Positions 1 through 12,400 of a stretch of DNA of 20,024 bases are shown one piece after another; positions within the stretch are counted from its first letter, which is position 1, and each line of letters starts with the position of its first letter. The stretch comes from Elysia marginata (lineage: Eukaryota; Mollusca; Gastropoda; Plakobranchidae): contig BMAT01004921.1 of the NCBI GenBank assembly GCA_019649035.1, positions 417,315-437,338 on the forward strand, given 5' to 3'. The translations under genes and the position numbers were made by a program. Below the pieces are notes generated by a model, which was not told the origin of the DNA, made no database searches, and was given only the letters and a program-made list of their open reading frames with translations.

Positions 1-1851
1 CTTGAAAACTGTATTAGTACAAAAATGCAAGCAGACTGTATATAACATAAACTCGAAAATACAATCCTATTGTAAACATCAACTTAAATATTTTGTCATA
101 AAACAAGGAACAGAAGTACGAGTAAAATTTTTTTTTAAATCAGTCAATAAACAGTGTAAGAACCCAAACATCGTAGACGCTATATTTTGTCTAAAACAGT
201 AAAATATAATTAAAATTCTTTTAAAATTTTTAAAAGCGCAATGAAAGCTATTTTCCACGAAAATCATTTTACAAATCAGAGATGTTACCAATTTTTGTTC
301 AGACAAGCTTTGATCAGACACGTAATAGTTCTCTATGAACTGCGAGACAAAAATGGCTCGACAATGATAAAAAACATTACACGATAAATTTGCTGATCTG
401 CTCTTGTACAATAATTTTACTCTTATTTATGTTGAGTGTTATTAGTCATTGAACCTTAAAACAAGTAATTATAAAACATATGCTTTAAAGGGCTAAAAAT
501 AGGAAATGCAACAAAAAGTAAAACCATGCTTCTAAAATGTATTCTTATTTATATCTCTATTATATTATTCCAATTTAATAATATAAAAATTGTTAAACTT
601 ATGCAACGAGATGTAGAGCTATGTTGAACAGAGCACGAGTAATTGCTTCAAATCTTCGTTGTGTCAAAGGATGACCTTGGTGCCTCACTTCAATAAGTTT
701 GTTTAACGCCTTAAAAGCTTGACAAATAGCTGTCAATCACAATATGCTTGGAGTACTGTTGTAAACATGAATGAACTTGAATAGACAAGCAGCCCACCAA
801 GCAAAAACATTAATTGGCCTACATGTACGCTATTGCTTTAAGCTAAATCGCAATGCCGCGTTTAGTATTCCATATACTGATCACACCCTTTACAAATTTT
901 ACTACGCGCCTTTGATCAAAGAGTAAAAACATATTTCTCCACCATTTCAAATGGTTCCATCTAAAATCTTCTCATAAAAGTCTCTGTGCGAGCATTCATC
1001 TTCGTAACAAAAACTCGTAGTACATATCATTAAACAACAGTTGACCCAAAAGAGGTATGCCAATAACGAACATGTATAATTTTTTGTTTTTGTTTTGAAC
1101 TATTTAAGTAAAATCAATATACAAATTAAAGTATTGAATTGAGCAACTGGTATCGGAAACCTGTAAGTAAATCTTTAAAATCAAGAGTGCCGTCAAAAGG
1201 AAAATCTTTTTTAAAAATTTCAAATGAACTATCTTTCGGTATTTTGAAATTTTGGATCTACGAACCCGTGAGTTCCTTTTTTCGAATTAATATATTATGA
1301 GAATGCACTATGGAGTAATTTTTATGCGTTTTATGCTTATACTATGGCCTTTTGTCGGTGCTTGAAGTTAAACCTCTGCAGGGGAATTTATTAACCCGAT
1401 ATATTACGTACTGACATTACCAGTACCCGTGCGAATACAGTTTGAATCGTTGCTTTTTATGATTAAGCCCCAGAATAGCTTAATGAAACAAAATGATGAA
1501 AAGCTGATAAATAAAATTATATATTTATTTCATCGACATTTATCAAACCTAGACAAGTTGAGCATGTTTCAGGATTGTTACATAGCTAGCAGTAAATGAT
1601 ACAATTTTAAGATAATTTAAAAAGCACTGCAGGAAAAAATGCCAATCATTTTTATACTTCTTAACAGGGATAAAGTCTGTTTTGTAATATGTAGGAACAT
1701 TATGGCGTTAGTCCATACTACTTAAAGGAGTCGCAAATATAACAAAATCCCTAGTCAATATTTCATTTCAAAGCAGATTTCGTTCTTTCTCTCTTTAAGA
1801 GCAGTGCCCATATGACACGATGTGAATTTCAAGTTAAGATACCAAAGATTA
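1..1851. other. Downstream flank and presumed 3' UTR
   Basis: AT-rich DNA beyond the stop codon. The part next to 1851 should be 3' UTR. The open frames at 2-202 (plus) and 79-411 (minus) show no domain, signal or family resemblance and look like chance. I see no repeat family or RNA gene. Confidence 0.5.
1524..1529 (-). promoter_or_regulatory. Possible polyadenylation signal AATAAA
   Basis: AATAAA on the minus strand, about 320 nt after the stop codon, in an AT-rich stretch. Such hexamers are common by chance here, so the true 3' end is uncertain. Confidence 0.35.
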
Positions 1852-1989
1852 TCATCTTTGCCGTCGACTTCCACAGCAGATATAGAGAAAGATGTCAGTG
1901 ATGAGATGGATAAACTCAAATATAGACAGCACAGATAAACCAATCCAGAGCCCTATGGTGCCTCCCACGTCAGACAGGAACTGGTCCAG
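1852..1989 (-). CDS. DEG/ENaC exon 15: TM2, selectivity filter, C-terminus
   Basis: Encodes 560-604 and the TGA stop. FLSDVGGTIGLWIGLS matches the TM2 entry LLSdiGGxlGLwxGxS. Ser565 is at or near the degeneration position and G576-L577-S578 is the G-x-S filter. Glu584 is the TM2 acidic residue found in most members. TM2 ends in FLYICC, and the tail is only GSRRQR, with no PY (PPxY) motif. The acceptor is TTTTGCACAG. Confidence 0.96.
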   Translation of the reverse strand: MDQFLSDVGGTIGLWIGLSVLSIFEFIHLITDIFLYICCGSRRQR

Positions 1990-4181
1990 CTGTGCAAAAC
2001 ATAGAAACGATACCCACACGTAATTCATGTGAATTAATTTATACATTTCAAACAGCTTTGTTTTACTACTTAAGTATTTTTAGATGTTTAATCAAATTCA
2101 ACGATTATGTTTTTCATTGAACAGAATGAGCAACGCCAAATGAAACTAAATTTGATATCTAGTTAGGTTTTATAGATGAGCATATGATAAAATAATGGAA
2201 AACCCTGGCAATGTCAGAGAAAATTAAAGTCCACAAAATCGTAAGATAGTGAAAAGTTAGTTTCGCACTTATCGTCATATGTTTAATAGATCTTGATTTT
2301 TAAGTATAAGGTTTCAAAAATTATTATCAGAACATCAGTCTTTAAACTGTTTTTTTCGCCAGATTGGTAACAAAAAAGCCTAAAAAAGATTTTAGTTTGA
2401 CTTGCCTCGTAATCTGCAGACTCTTTCAACTCCTCGTAATTAAGGTCTTCATAGTAAATAACAAGCTTCACAAACTCCTCTCTGTATGACAATTGAGAAA
2501 AAACGATAATACAACAACATAGTTTAGACATGCACGCCTTCATTGTCTTCCTGTGAGAGTAAAACAAAATATGCCGCATAATTAAAACGATTTAAAACAT
2601 ATTACACAAGACACGTTATTGTTTCTTATATACCTCCGCTTTTGATAACATCTAAAATCGACATGAGAGCGGCGCAACTCATAGGTTAAAAATCGCAAAA
2701 AATTTAACCTTTCATTTTGGTTTTGTTTTTCAAGTTTCCCTAATCATAAAACATTAGTAAGTTTCAGAAGTTTCTGCTCAGCCGAATAATCAGAAATCAA
2801 GCAATAGGAACAAGCAAAGCATTCGTGGTTCTTAGAATACATCTTTGAGTAAAGTTATAACTTCAATTGAAACCCTTGCTCTTGCACAACTCGCCCATTT
2901 GCTGTTCATATTTATAAATTTTGCGAAAGAAAAAAAAGGACAGAAATTGATTCAGAAATATTTCGTCGAACTAGAACTCTGCCAATTTTACAAAATGTTT
3001 GTATTTGTCAAAAGTTATAGTTATAAGTTATAACCTGCATCAATCCGAAACGGTAAAATCTGTCTGTCAATTAAAAAATTACAACACCCGATAAAAGGAG
3101 GCTGATTGCGGTGCAAAATAGAAAGTCGATGCCGGCATCTCCTTATAAACATACTATTAGAAGCTTAAGAGATTTAAACAACAACAATAGTCACCAAAAG
3201 CAATTTGTCTACATTTTAACGTTAGTCTTTAGTCAAAGTTACCTCAAATCATATACATCTTTATCCGGCAGGGTATCGCAAACAGATGAACCGTACTTGC
3301 AGGCAGCAGTCGACAAAAGATTCTGGAGAAATAATATAAAGTCAGGTGAAGTTAAGTGCATTTTATATAGGACTTATGGCTTTAAGTAAAAAACGCAAAA
3401 TTCACTTCAATGCTCCTAGCGCTTTACATGGATGTCATGACTGGACATTACCAATTTACCACCTGAACTCATGGAAGAACGGCATCTAAAGCGCTTCACA
3501 ATAGCATAGAGACAACAAGTGTCCAAAGCTGACAACTTTTTAAATCCCTAAATAAGGCGAGGAAATTTGTATAAAAGAGCCTTCCCCAAGGACACGAACC
3601 CCTTGCTTCTCGGTTAGAGAGCCGACACAGTGTCTATAATGCCATGCTAAAAATCACACGTACGGTAATTATATTTCTTGATACGAGAAAAAAAAATTTG
3701 GTAATACTAATAAATGAGAGTTATAGAAACTGATGACGAAAAAATGAAGAAAGAGATTTTGTCGAAAATTCTTTTAAAAATAATAGAAGGTCGGCAAACA
3801 TAATAACACATTGAATAGGATAGTTTTTCCCAGATAATAATAATGCAAAAGCGTGACTTACCGCAAAAGCTGGGTTAGGCCAATTCCTTGAAGAGATCGT
3901 CTTTTCAAAAGTTGTCTCCCTATAGGCAGGGATTTAAAAAAGCAAACAGAAGTTAGTGTTAAAAGTCCTTATGCAAAACATCAGAGGAAAAAGGGAAACA
4001 ATCATTTTGTTCCAAATGATATGAAACATACGTTAGCTTTTTCATTTCTCAACTTCTTTTTAGAAAGGAAAAAAAAAACGGGAAGATAAATACAATGAAG
4101 GAAAAAATTTAAAAAGATATAATTATGATTATTTCAATATTTTCAAGGTAGGCCTACTAATTGTAGCAGCGGCAGCAGTAA

Positions 4182-4241
<60 letters not shown>

Positions 4242-7200
4242 AAATAGTAGTAGTAGGAGGAGGAGGAGGAGAAGAAAAAGGAGAAGAAGGAGGAGAAAGA
4301 GCAACAGCTTTAAATAAAAGAGCTGGCAGATTTTGTATCAAGGAGGGTAGACAGAGCAGATCTAGGTCACATTACATTACAGGGTATAAAGCAGTTACAC
4401 TAACAGGCTCCAGCCATGTCTTGAGTGTGTACCCTATTTTTAGAAATTGTCTTTTAGAATTCTTTTTCTTGTCTTTATTTGGATCAGGAAAAACTTCAAT
4501 ATATTGCGACAAAATTTCCATTGTTAGATATTTTTTATTACACTAGGAAGCTTTAAACTGCCTTGATTAAAATGGCGACCCCTCAAAATGTTCAAATTGC
4601 GAGATCCGACTCATTTTGGAGTGGTTTCAAGACATGTTCTAAGTTATAGCCTCGTGTACATACGTGCAAGGTCGATGACAGTCACACAGGTCGGTGTTTT
4701 TCTCAAAGTGTGTGGAGATTTGTAGTGCACATTGTATTTCTGGGGTTGGAGTTGTGACCATGTAAAAGAGAGGAACAGTACACAAAATCAAGGTAAATCA
4801 TAGAAATTAGGTAACGAGTTCTGCAAAATGTCCAAAGGCAATTTTACATTTAAAGAAGTTAGGAATATGTTCTAATTCAGTGGAAACTGATCAATAATAC
4901 GCAAATGTCTGCTTACAAACCTTCAGTGTTTCTTGTTTTACTGTTTGTTTGTTTTTTCAATTATGCTTTTAGCATTACATTTAATACCTTCACTGATACT
5001 TTCAGGAAATTTGTTTGGGCCACAAATAATTTTTTTTTCGAACCTGGACTTCAGTTTTCTTTGAAAGTTACATGCGTGATCGAATATCTGCAGAACTCTT
5101 CAAGTTGTTTGACAAACAAATACAATAAATATTCAAAGGGACTAAACAAATTTTTTAGCTTTTTTAATATTTGAGGCAAATTATTGGGGTTGCCTCGTTT
5201 TTAATAAAGTTAGGGTTTGAAAAAAAATGTGTGTGTGTGTTTTTTAATTGTGTTAAAATTGTCCCACCTTACCATGAGTATATAAATTTTTTTTCCAATA
5301 CCGATAACGATCACTGCAAGATTATTTACGTTACCTGTCTATAAGATTAATTGATTTTTTAAAACAAAACTCAACGTTTAAAAAACACTCTCCATATTTG
5401 TTTCAACAAATTTCACATCATTTTATAAAACCACTTCTAGTCCTGTCTTTTTCGGCTTCATAACCTACACTGTTTGAGAGAGATATATTTTATAGTATAC
5501 TGAAACAGTTTATTAGTCTATTCCTTTAACAATCAGTTTTTGGACAATCTGTAATCTATGCCTTTTTTAAAGTACATGACTAAATAAAAAACGATGGGGG
5601 GGGGGGGGGGGGGNNNNACAATTTTTTTGGCGGGAAAGGTTAAAACAATACAAAACTTTATTTTAATAACAAGTTTTACAGGCTTTTCCTACTCAGGGAA
5701 GAACAAAGTAAACTTTTATATTAATTTTACTTTAAAGTTCGACTTGTGATATCTATAAATTTCATTTGATCTATTGTACTTTTAAAATCATACTCTCGGT
5801 GTTTGCAAACAAAGTTGCATTATTCGAAGTGTGGCCTCGTGGTCTAGTGGTAGACGCTCGGCTTTTGGACCGCGAGGTTCGGTGGTCGAGTCCTGCGTTC
5901 AGCAGGTGGATGTTTAGTTCTTAAGAAAGGCTATTTACATAATAGTCTATTTCTTCGGGCCACTGAGGCGTTAACTAAGCAACCGGCTATGTGCAGTGAA
6001 AAGTCTTGCTAGCATGCTAGGGTGAAGCGCTTTAATAGCTGCTGCTCTGTCAGTTCATAAGGTTATTTTGGTTGGCTATGGCCTGTCGACGAACCCATGT
6101 AAAGCGCTTATAGCATTTAGTAGATTAGGTGATACATAAAACGCCATTTACTTGACTTTATTCTTATATACGCATTTCACTGACATTAAAAGAAACAGGA
6201 TATCGTTGATCATACAAACCAAATAATGCATTGAGTATACATTAGCCTTGCTAATTTTTCAAACTTTAATTCAAATAATGTCACTGTAAGGTACATAGTT
6301 TACAAATTTATAATTTCATTATCATACCATTTGAACATGACAATGGACAAAAAATTCTTACCGTTTTAAAGATGAGCACGCCACCACATTTGCCCCAGTC
6401 AGGTTATCAAACCTAGGTACATAATTCCTGTACTAACTTACGTTCTGTAGTTTTGCATGGCTTGAGGCTGCGTGGTCGCTTCAGGACGTTGTTGATTTCT
6501 TGCTGCATTATATCGTAACAGCCGCACTTGTGCCGGATCCTTGATTCCCGGCAAACCTTTTGACACGCCTGTAAAGATACCGAATCAAGTGCGCATGAAC
6601 GTGGACACGAATTATCTGTGATTCATATTATGCAAAGAATGTTTTTAGTCTTTTATTTCTGGTCTTTTTATTTTCTCATAAATTATTTTATCATAAAAGT
6701 TGGGAGAGAAATTAATGGTTGAGACAAAAAGGAAAATAAAAGCACACTGGTAACACGTGAGATAATAAAGGAAAATATGTAGAACAGAAATAATGTCTAA
6801 GTGCTCTGTGTATGCAACACTAAGTCTTGCTTTTTGTCTATAGATGGAAAGCTTTCAATTGCTTTGGACCAATTGAATGATGCTGTCTCTTCTTTGTGTT
6901 GTTGTATTGGTTTTGTGAAGTGTATTATTTACGAAACTTTCAAAATTTTAACGAGATCTTTGTATATCTCCTGAACTTGTACGTTTCAAAACTCAAGATT
7001 GCAGATTTTCTTGCCAAACTTTGTATTGCCTAAGATATTGATTAGGCGAGTTGTGCCCGCATAAGATGTTTATTTATAAATGTTTACTTTATAAGGAACA
7101 TTTTTCATCTTTTTAAAGTATTTTTGTGTGTGTTACTTACACTTGGTATTACATGAAGCTTGAAATTATAAATAGCAGTGATTACGCAAAAAATGTTCTT

Positions 7201-9389
7201 AATTTGTTTTCTCACGTAATTCTTAAAGACTTTTTTTTTTTTTCAAATTATGGCAATTTCATTGTTCTATAGTGTTGCTAACATTAAAAGATTTATATCT
7301 CGATTAAGTGCACCTACCTTATCAGTCAACCTTACGACGGCGATTATCGCCCCTATCCTTAACCCCACAGTCTAGTTCCATAGCCCCTTATTGACATCAC
7401 AGGAGAGCAAAATTTAAATAACAGATTGTAACACTCCCTAAGGTCAGTTTGAGTAGCGCAAAAAACACACGTTTATACGAGTCGCATGATTATAAAAAAA
7501 ACAGTTTCGAAGTATATTGACACAATAAAGGACCGAAACTACCCGGGTTGAAGGAACTAGGCCATGATCTTGCAGCTGTGGCGGTCCATGATGAGGAAAA
7601 CTAATATGTCATAGTTGTCCTTACTTACTGATACAGTAAAGAATAGAGAGCCATACCTATAGCAAGAGGGCTACCACTTGTTTCTCCGTCTGTGCATTAT
7701 GCCTTTCATAAAGACTTACTAGCTGTTTCCGGAAATTTCACGAGACCCGTGACTTGTAAAAACGCCAAAAAAATCAAAATTAAATAATTTATACCCAGGC
7801 GTATCTATCGACATTTTATACAAGCTTTATGAAGGTGTTTTCTTCATAAATATAAAAATCGACCATGAAGTTATAATTAATTAAGTTTTATGTGTTTTTG
7901 TTTTATGTATATTGTTGTTAGGCTGATCATAATTATTATTTTGCCTTTCATAGTTTCCTCTGAGATTTCAAACTAATTTTTAAAACAAAAGTGAAAGAAA
8001 TTTGCCAACACTCACAGTTCTTGTGTACTTGATTCCATACTTAGCTCTGAAGTCCTTAACAGGAGTGCACTCACCATATGGATCACCAAGTCTGGATACT
8101 TCAACCTACAAGAAAAATGCTTAATGCAATAGTAGTTGTTGTCCAAAAATGAATTTTTAAAGTTTAAAACAAACACAAAAAATAGCTCCCTATATAAAAG
8201 AAAAACGAATCTCTATGTTTCTTTTCATATGCACTCTGAAGTATACTACAGGTGTAAAGTTTAAGGCTGAATTTGAATTAAAAATGAAAAAAAAATCACA
8301 GAATTCTTGTTTCTCTGATTTCTAACTTTGTGTTAACCAATTTTTTTTTGGGGCATTTTTTAAAGTAAATGAAAGTGGCGGAGAACCCATCCACTAAACC
8401 TTCTTCCGTATTTTAATTTTTTTAGGAATCGTTCTTCTTAAAAGTAAAATTCAATGACTGGAATAAAAAATCAAACAGCTTTTTACTTCACCCTTTAAAT
8501 ATCATCAACGAGATGGGTTGAATTTCATCCCATCAATCGTATCAGTAGCAACAGTACCAGCACCAGAGGCGCTAGCAAGAGATCGATAAGTAGAAGAACT
8601 AGACCAAAAGACACTTAGTACAAAATGAACCTAATTTTTAAAAATTTCTCACCCTTCTGAGGCCAATAAAAGTTTCTGTGCCTGCTTTAACAGCCATACC
8701 CTCTTCCTCAGGAAATGGCAGCGTGCCCTGATCGTGCACAACTACCTGAACCCCTTTACTGTTGGCGATACCAGGCACGTAGTCGTCCGTTTCAAGAAAT
8801 AGTTTCAGTTGCAGTCCTGCACGTTAAAAAGAGTTTAAAAATGAGTTTGTGCCTGCAAAAGCTAAAAAATGTTATTTAATTTCTGTATGCAATAGATATT
8901 ATATGCTGTATCAAACAAACCTGGTGAAGCATAATTGGCGTGTTACTTGCATAATCACTGCGTTGACTTTATATGTAAAGTGAAAAAGTGCAACCACACT
9001 GAGTGCGAAAAAAATCTAAGTGGAAACGGAAGCTAAGTAATATTGTTATTTTTTGGGTTATATTTTTCCCAATCTGCTGTTTTTTGTTTGTACATCTAAT
9101 TAAGCGTCGATAAGTGCTTTAGCTCAACTTCAACACCATTAAAACTGATAGATGCGGGGGGAGGGGGACGTGCAGACTGAAGCATTACACCAGGGATTGG
9201 ACTTGTGCAATGAACATTTCCGTAATTAATTAAACATCAAGTGTACATAATTTATTACACATTTTTGGCACGAAAAGATTTTTTTAAAGAGTAGCACGTA
9301 TTATTTAGCCTTGGGTTAAAAAACACTATGAAATGGAATTTTAACTGCTTTTTGTTGTTCTAAATTTTGTTCGATACTCACTCTGTCTA

Positions 9390-9420
<31 letters not shown>

Positions 9421-12400
9421 GTGTGTCTCTCTGTCTCTCTGTCTCCTGTCTCTCTCTCTCCGCCTCTCTCTCTTTGCCTCATGACACCACTCACTGCACA
9501 CCCCCTTCCTTTCTTCCCTCTTTCTCTCCTCCTCTCCCTTTCTTTCTATTTCTTTTTTTTTTGTAAGTCTGCTTGTATGTTTTAATTAGAATATATTTTG
9601 ACCATTTTATCACTTTCTAAATCAATAACGTTCACTGTAATTCATTTTTTGCTGCCTCTTTTTTAAATAATAATAGTAACAATAAAAATAAAAGTAATAC
9701 TACTCTTACTACAACTACTATTACTACCAGCTAGAATTTTGCGGTCACTAGATAATCGCAATGGGCTTTTGGTTCATGCAATTGAAATTTTTGTTTTAAA
9801 TAATCAGACCAGTCTTTATTAATTCATTTGCAGCTCATAAAGGTGATTTTTAAATAATTCTTCCTTTCACAGACAGTCACTAAAGATGATAAAATAAAGG
9901 TTTTACAGAGTATCGTTTTTTACAACGTTTTACAATTCTAGCCGCGTTGAATTGTCCTATTTGCAACCTTGACAATGGTTTTGTTTTGACTAACACTTTT
10001 ACAACCTGCATACAACTGCGTATCATCAACTTATATTATGAAGAAAAATGCTAAACTATTCAAAATTGTTGACAAGCGATTGGGTGTACATAGAGTCAAA
10101 ACTTTTTCTGGAATAAGATGATCTTCGACAATTATATTTTTCAGGAAATCAGAAATTTCAGGGCAGATCAGCCAGTCCAGAATATGCCTTGCTTGATGAG
10201 TGGGTGTCCACACCAGTTAGACAAGGTTCACGTGATTGAGGGTAGACTTTATATGCTTAACGTTCCTTGGGGTAGATGACTGGTTATGAAACGTTAAATC
10301 CCTAAGTATGAGAAAATTTGATGACACAGAAGAAACATTCGCAACCGTATCTTGTATTTCTGCAACTGCAGCGGAGCGAGAGTCCCGGGGCCTCTAGATA
10401 CAGAAAAGGTCGAGAGTGAAAGACTTCTGTTGAAATATTAATTGGGCGGCTTCGGATGTTATGGTGTTTTCGTTTCCGTATGGCTCTCATACACACATAT
10501 GAATGATATTGACTCTTTGCAGATAAAAGCTATGCCTCCCTCGCGTGTGCCTATTCGGGGAAAAGATTATTTTGTAAGTTGCGGGCGTCAAATCTGAAAT
10601 ATTACGGACTTTAAGCAGCAATGCGTGAGCATGATGAAAACGTCTGTGGGTCTATTTTTAGAAACTGGTTTCATTATTTTTATAGTTTTCCCGACCTACT
10701 TTTCGATTTTCACGTACGCGTAGTGAGACACGGTGCGTGTGCTTAAGGTCTTGAATAGAACCACGCACTGCATCGAGCGTTAAGCTAGTCTCTGTTAAAA
10801 AGAAAATGCCAAATTCTTTTTCTTTCAGAGCCTTCAGGTTTTTTTTGGGGGGTTGTTGACTGAACGACAATTCAGCTACCCGATTTGACGTTTTTGCTAA
10901 TGTTTTGATACTCTGGTCTAGCTTTGATGTCCACAACTTTGTTGACGTTGGTCGACCACACATACTGTTTTCTGTTTCCTTTTGAATTATTCCGTAAGTT
11001 TTTTGTCGTCAAAGATTGATACCAAAACTTTTATTGTCAGTCTTTTCCATTTACCTTTCCTAGTTCGCCTCGGGTGTCTGTGCCCCAGGGTATCAAACTT
11101 TGGTCTTCAATGTTAGGGCATCATGTAGTGTCAGCATTAATGTTTTTAACGTGTAATAGTGTTAGTTGGGCTGGTTGGCCTGTTTCCAAAAAGTGTCAGT
11201 AAAGATAATATTTTCTCTCGGTCTTTTATTCCTAATATTTGTCTTACCTTTTATTTCTCCCTCTTACTTGCCCCCCAACCCCTTCTTCATCTCTCTCTAT
11301 CTCTGCCCGCCTCTCTTTCTATTTCACTTTCTCGTTCTCCCCCCTTGATCTCTCTCTCTCTCCCTCTCTCTCTCTCTGTCTCTCTCTCTCTGTCTCTCTG
11401 TCTCTCTTTCTAGCTAGCTTTCTTCTGTGTCTGTAAGTTTTTTTTTTCTCTTTTTCTCGTTCCTTTAAAGTCTAACTCGAATTCTCTCTCTTACTTTGTC
11501 TCAACCCCTCGTCTTTTTTTCTCTCTTCAGTTGTTGATTTTTGGCTGTTTATTTCGTGGTTTTTCTAATTCCTTTCTCCCCTTTCTTTTTTATATTTCTT
11601 TGAGAAATTTTTTTGGATTATTTTCGGTTATATTTTTATACCGCTCCTTCCAGTTCCTTTGTTGTTGTTGTGTTTTTTAGTATCGTTAGAATTGTTAAAG
11701 ATCTTTTTCGATTCGCAATAGAAATTACTTTTAACTGGTCAAATTCTAGGAATTTGAATTGGAAAATCATATTTTTAAAAATTAGTTTACATTTTTTGGT
11801 CCCAAAAACACTTTTAGAAAGCAACAGATACATGTTTGCACATGAAATCAGCCTGAGGAAGTCACAAAACAGTTGGCATAGCATGTATCATATCAGCTTT
11901 TTCACATAATTAAAGTAAGAAAAAAATAGAGAAGTAAATTAGATCATTTACCAAAACAATAGTTTAAGAGCGGATAAATCACTGACAAACCTCGAGTTTT
12001 GACTTAAACAACTGATACCATGCAAAAAATGCACCGTTTGAGGTTATAGATATTTCATACCACACAAATGGTTACATTTTGTACTCTATAGCGAGAGAAC
12101 TTTCTTTACAGACATTAATCAAATAATTAAGTTTTACTAGAATTCCCAAGTAATAAGCCATGAATTGATTTCATCTTACCATCGGATGGGTTGCTGCTGC
12201 GGCTTATGAATTTAGGATACTGAAGAGTATAACAATTTCCATAGCGTGAAGTCAGCGATCGAGTAAAGTTCCTTAAAGATGTAAAAACAATAATAAGACT
12301 AAAGCTTTGCTAAAATGTATCGAGGCATGGGGTAATACTATTTGATAAAGAGAAAAGTTTGGGAATATATGAATATCAATTTATTTACTTTTTTACAGCA

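Larger units (their letters stand above)
4740..6441 (-). other. Intron 10
   Basis: 1702 bp, phase 1, GTAAGT to CAACCCCAG. It holds a short GT run, a poly-G/N gap and a plus-oriented SINE. The 89-residue plus-strand open frame (4905-5174) is treated under rejected items. Confidence 0.8.
8817..12179 (-). other. Intron 7, the largest
   Basis: 3363 bp, phase 1, GTAAGA to ACGTGCAG. It contains a LINE endonuclease remnant and two CT-rich microsatellites, one on each side of it. Open frames at 9316-9585 and 11159-11436 are translations of the CT repeats. The overlapping frames at 11613-11909 and 11636-11884 have no family resemblance. Confidence 0.8.

Noticed and set aside
79-411. 110-residue minus-strand frame downstream of the gene
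   Set aside because: No domain or compositional sign of coding; its length is possible by chance, and no splice partner was seen.
4129-4341. Poly-Thr/Pro-rich 70-residue minus-strand frame
   Set aside because: Translation of the AGT/GGA repeat inside intron 11.
4621-4663. Extension of exon 11 past the GTATGT donor (a frame there reads LEHVLKPLQNES)
   Set aside because: It needs a frame change and the exon's own frame stops soon after the donor, while exon 12 gives the expected S...WP pattern in phase.
4905-5174. Plus-strand 89-residue open frame with a signal-peptide-like start (VFLVLLFVCFFNYAFS), antisense in intron 10
   Set aside because: AT-rich DNA readily gives F/L-rich frames. There is no recognisable mature peptide, cleavage or cysteine pattern and no clear promoter; AATAAA inside and after it is weak evidence. 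Left as chance unless transcripts show otherwise.
5831-5905. Possible functional tRNA gene
   Set aside because: A and B boxes are present but the cloverleaf is imperfect and the sequence runs directly into a SINE body shared with other copies.
9316-9585. Arg/Glu-rich and Ser/Leu-rich open frames on both strands
   Set aside because: Translations of a CT/GA microsatellite, not proteins.
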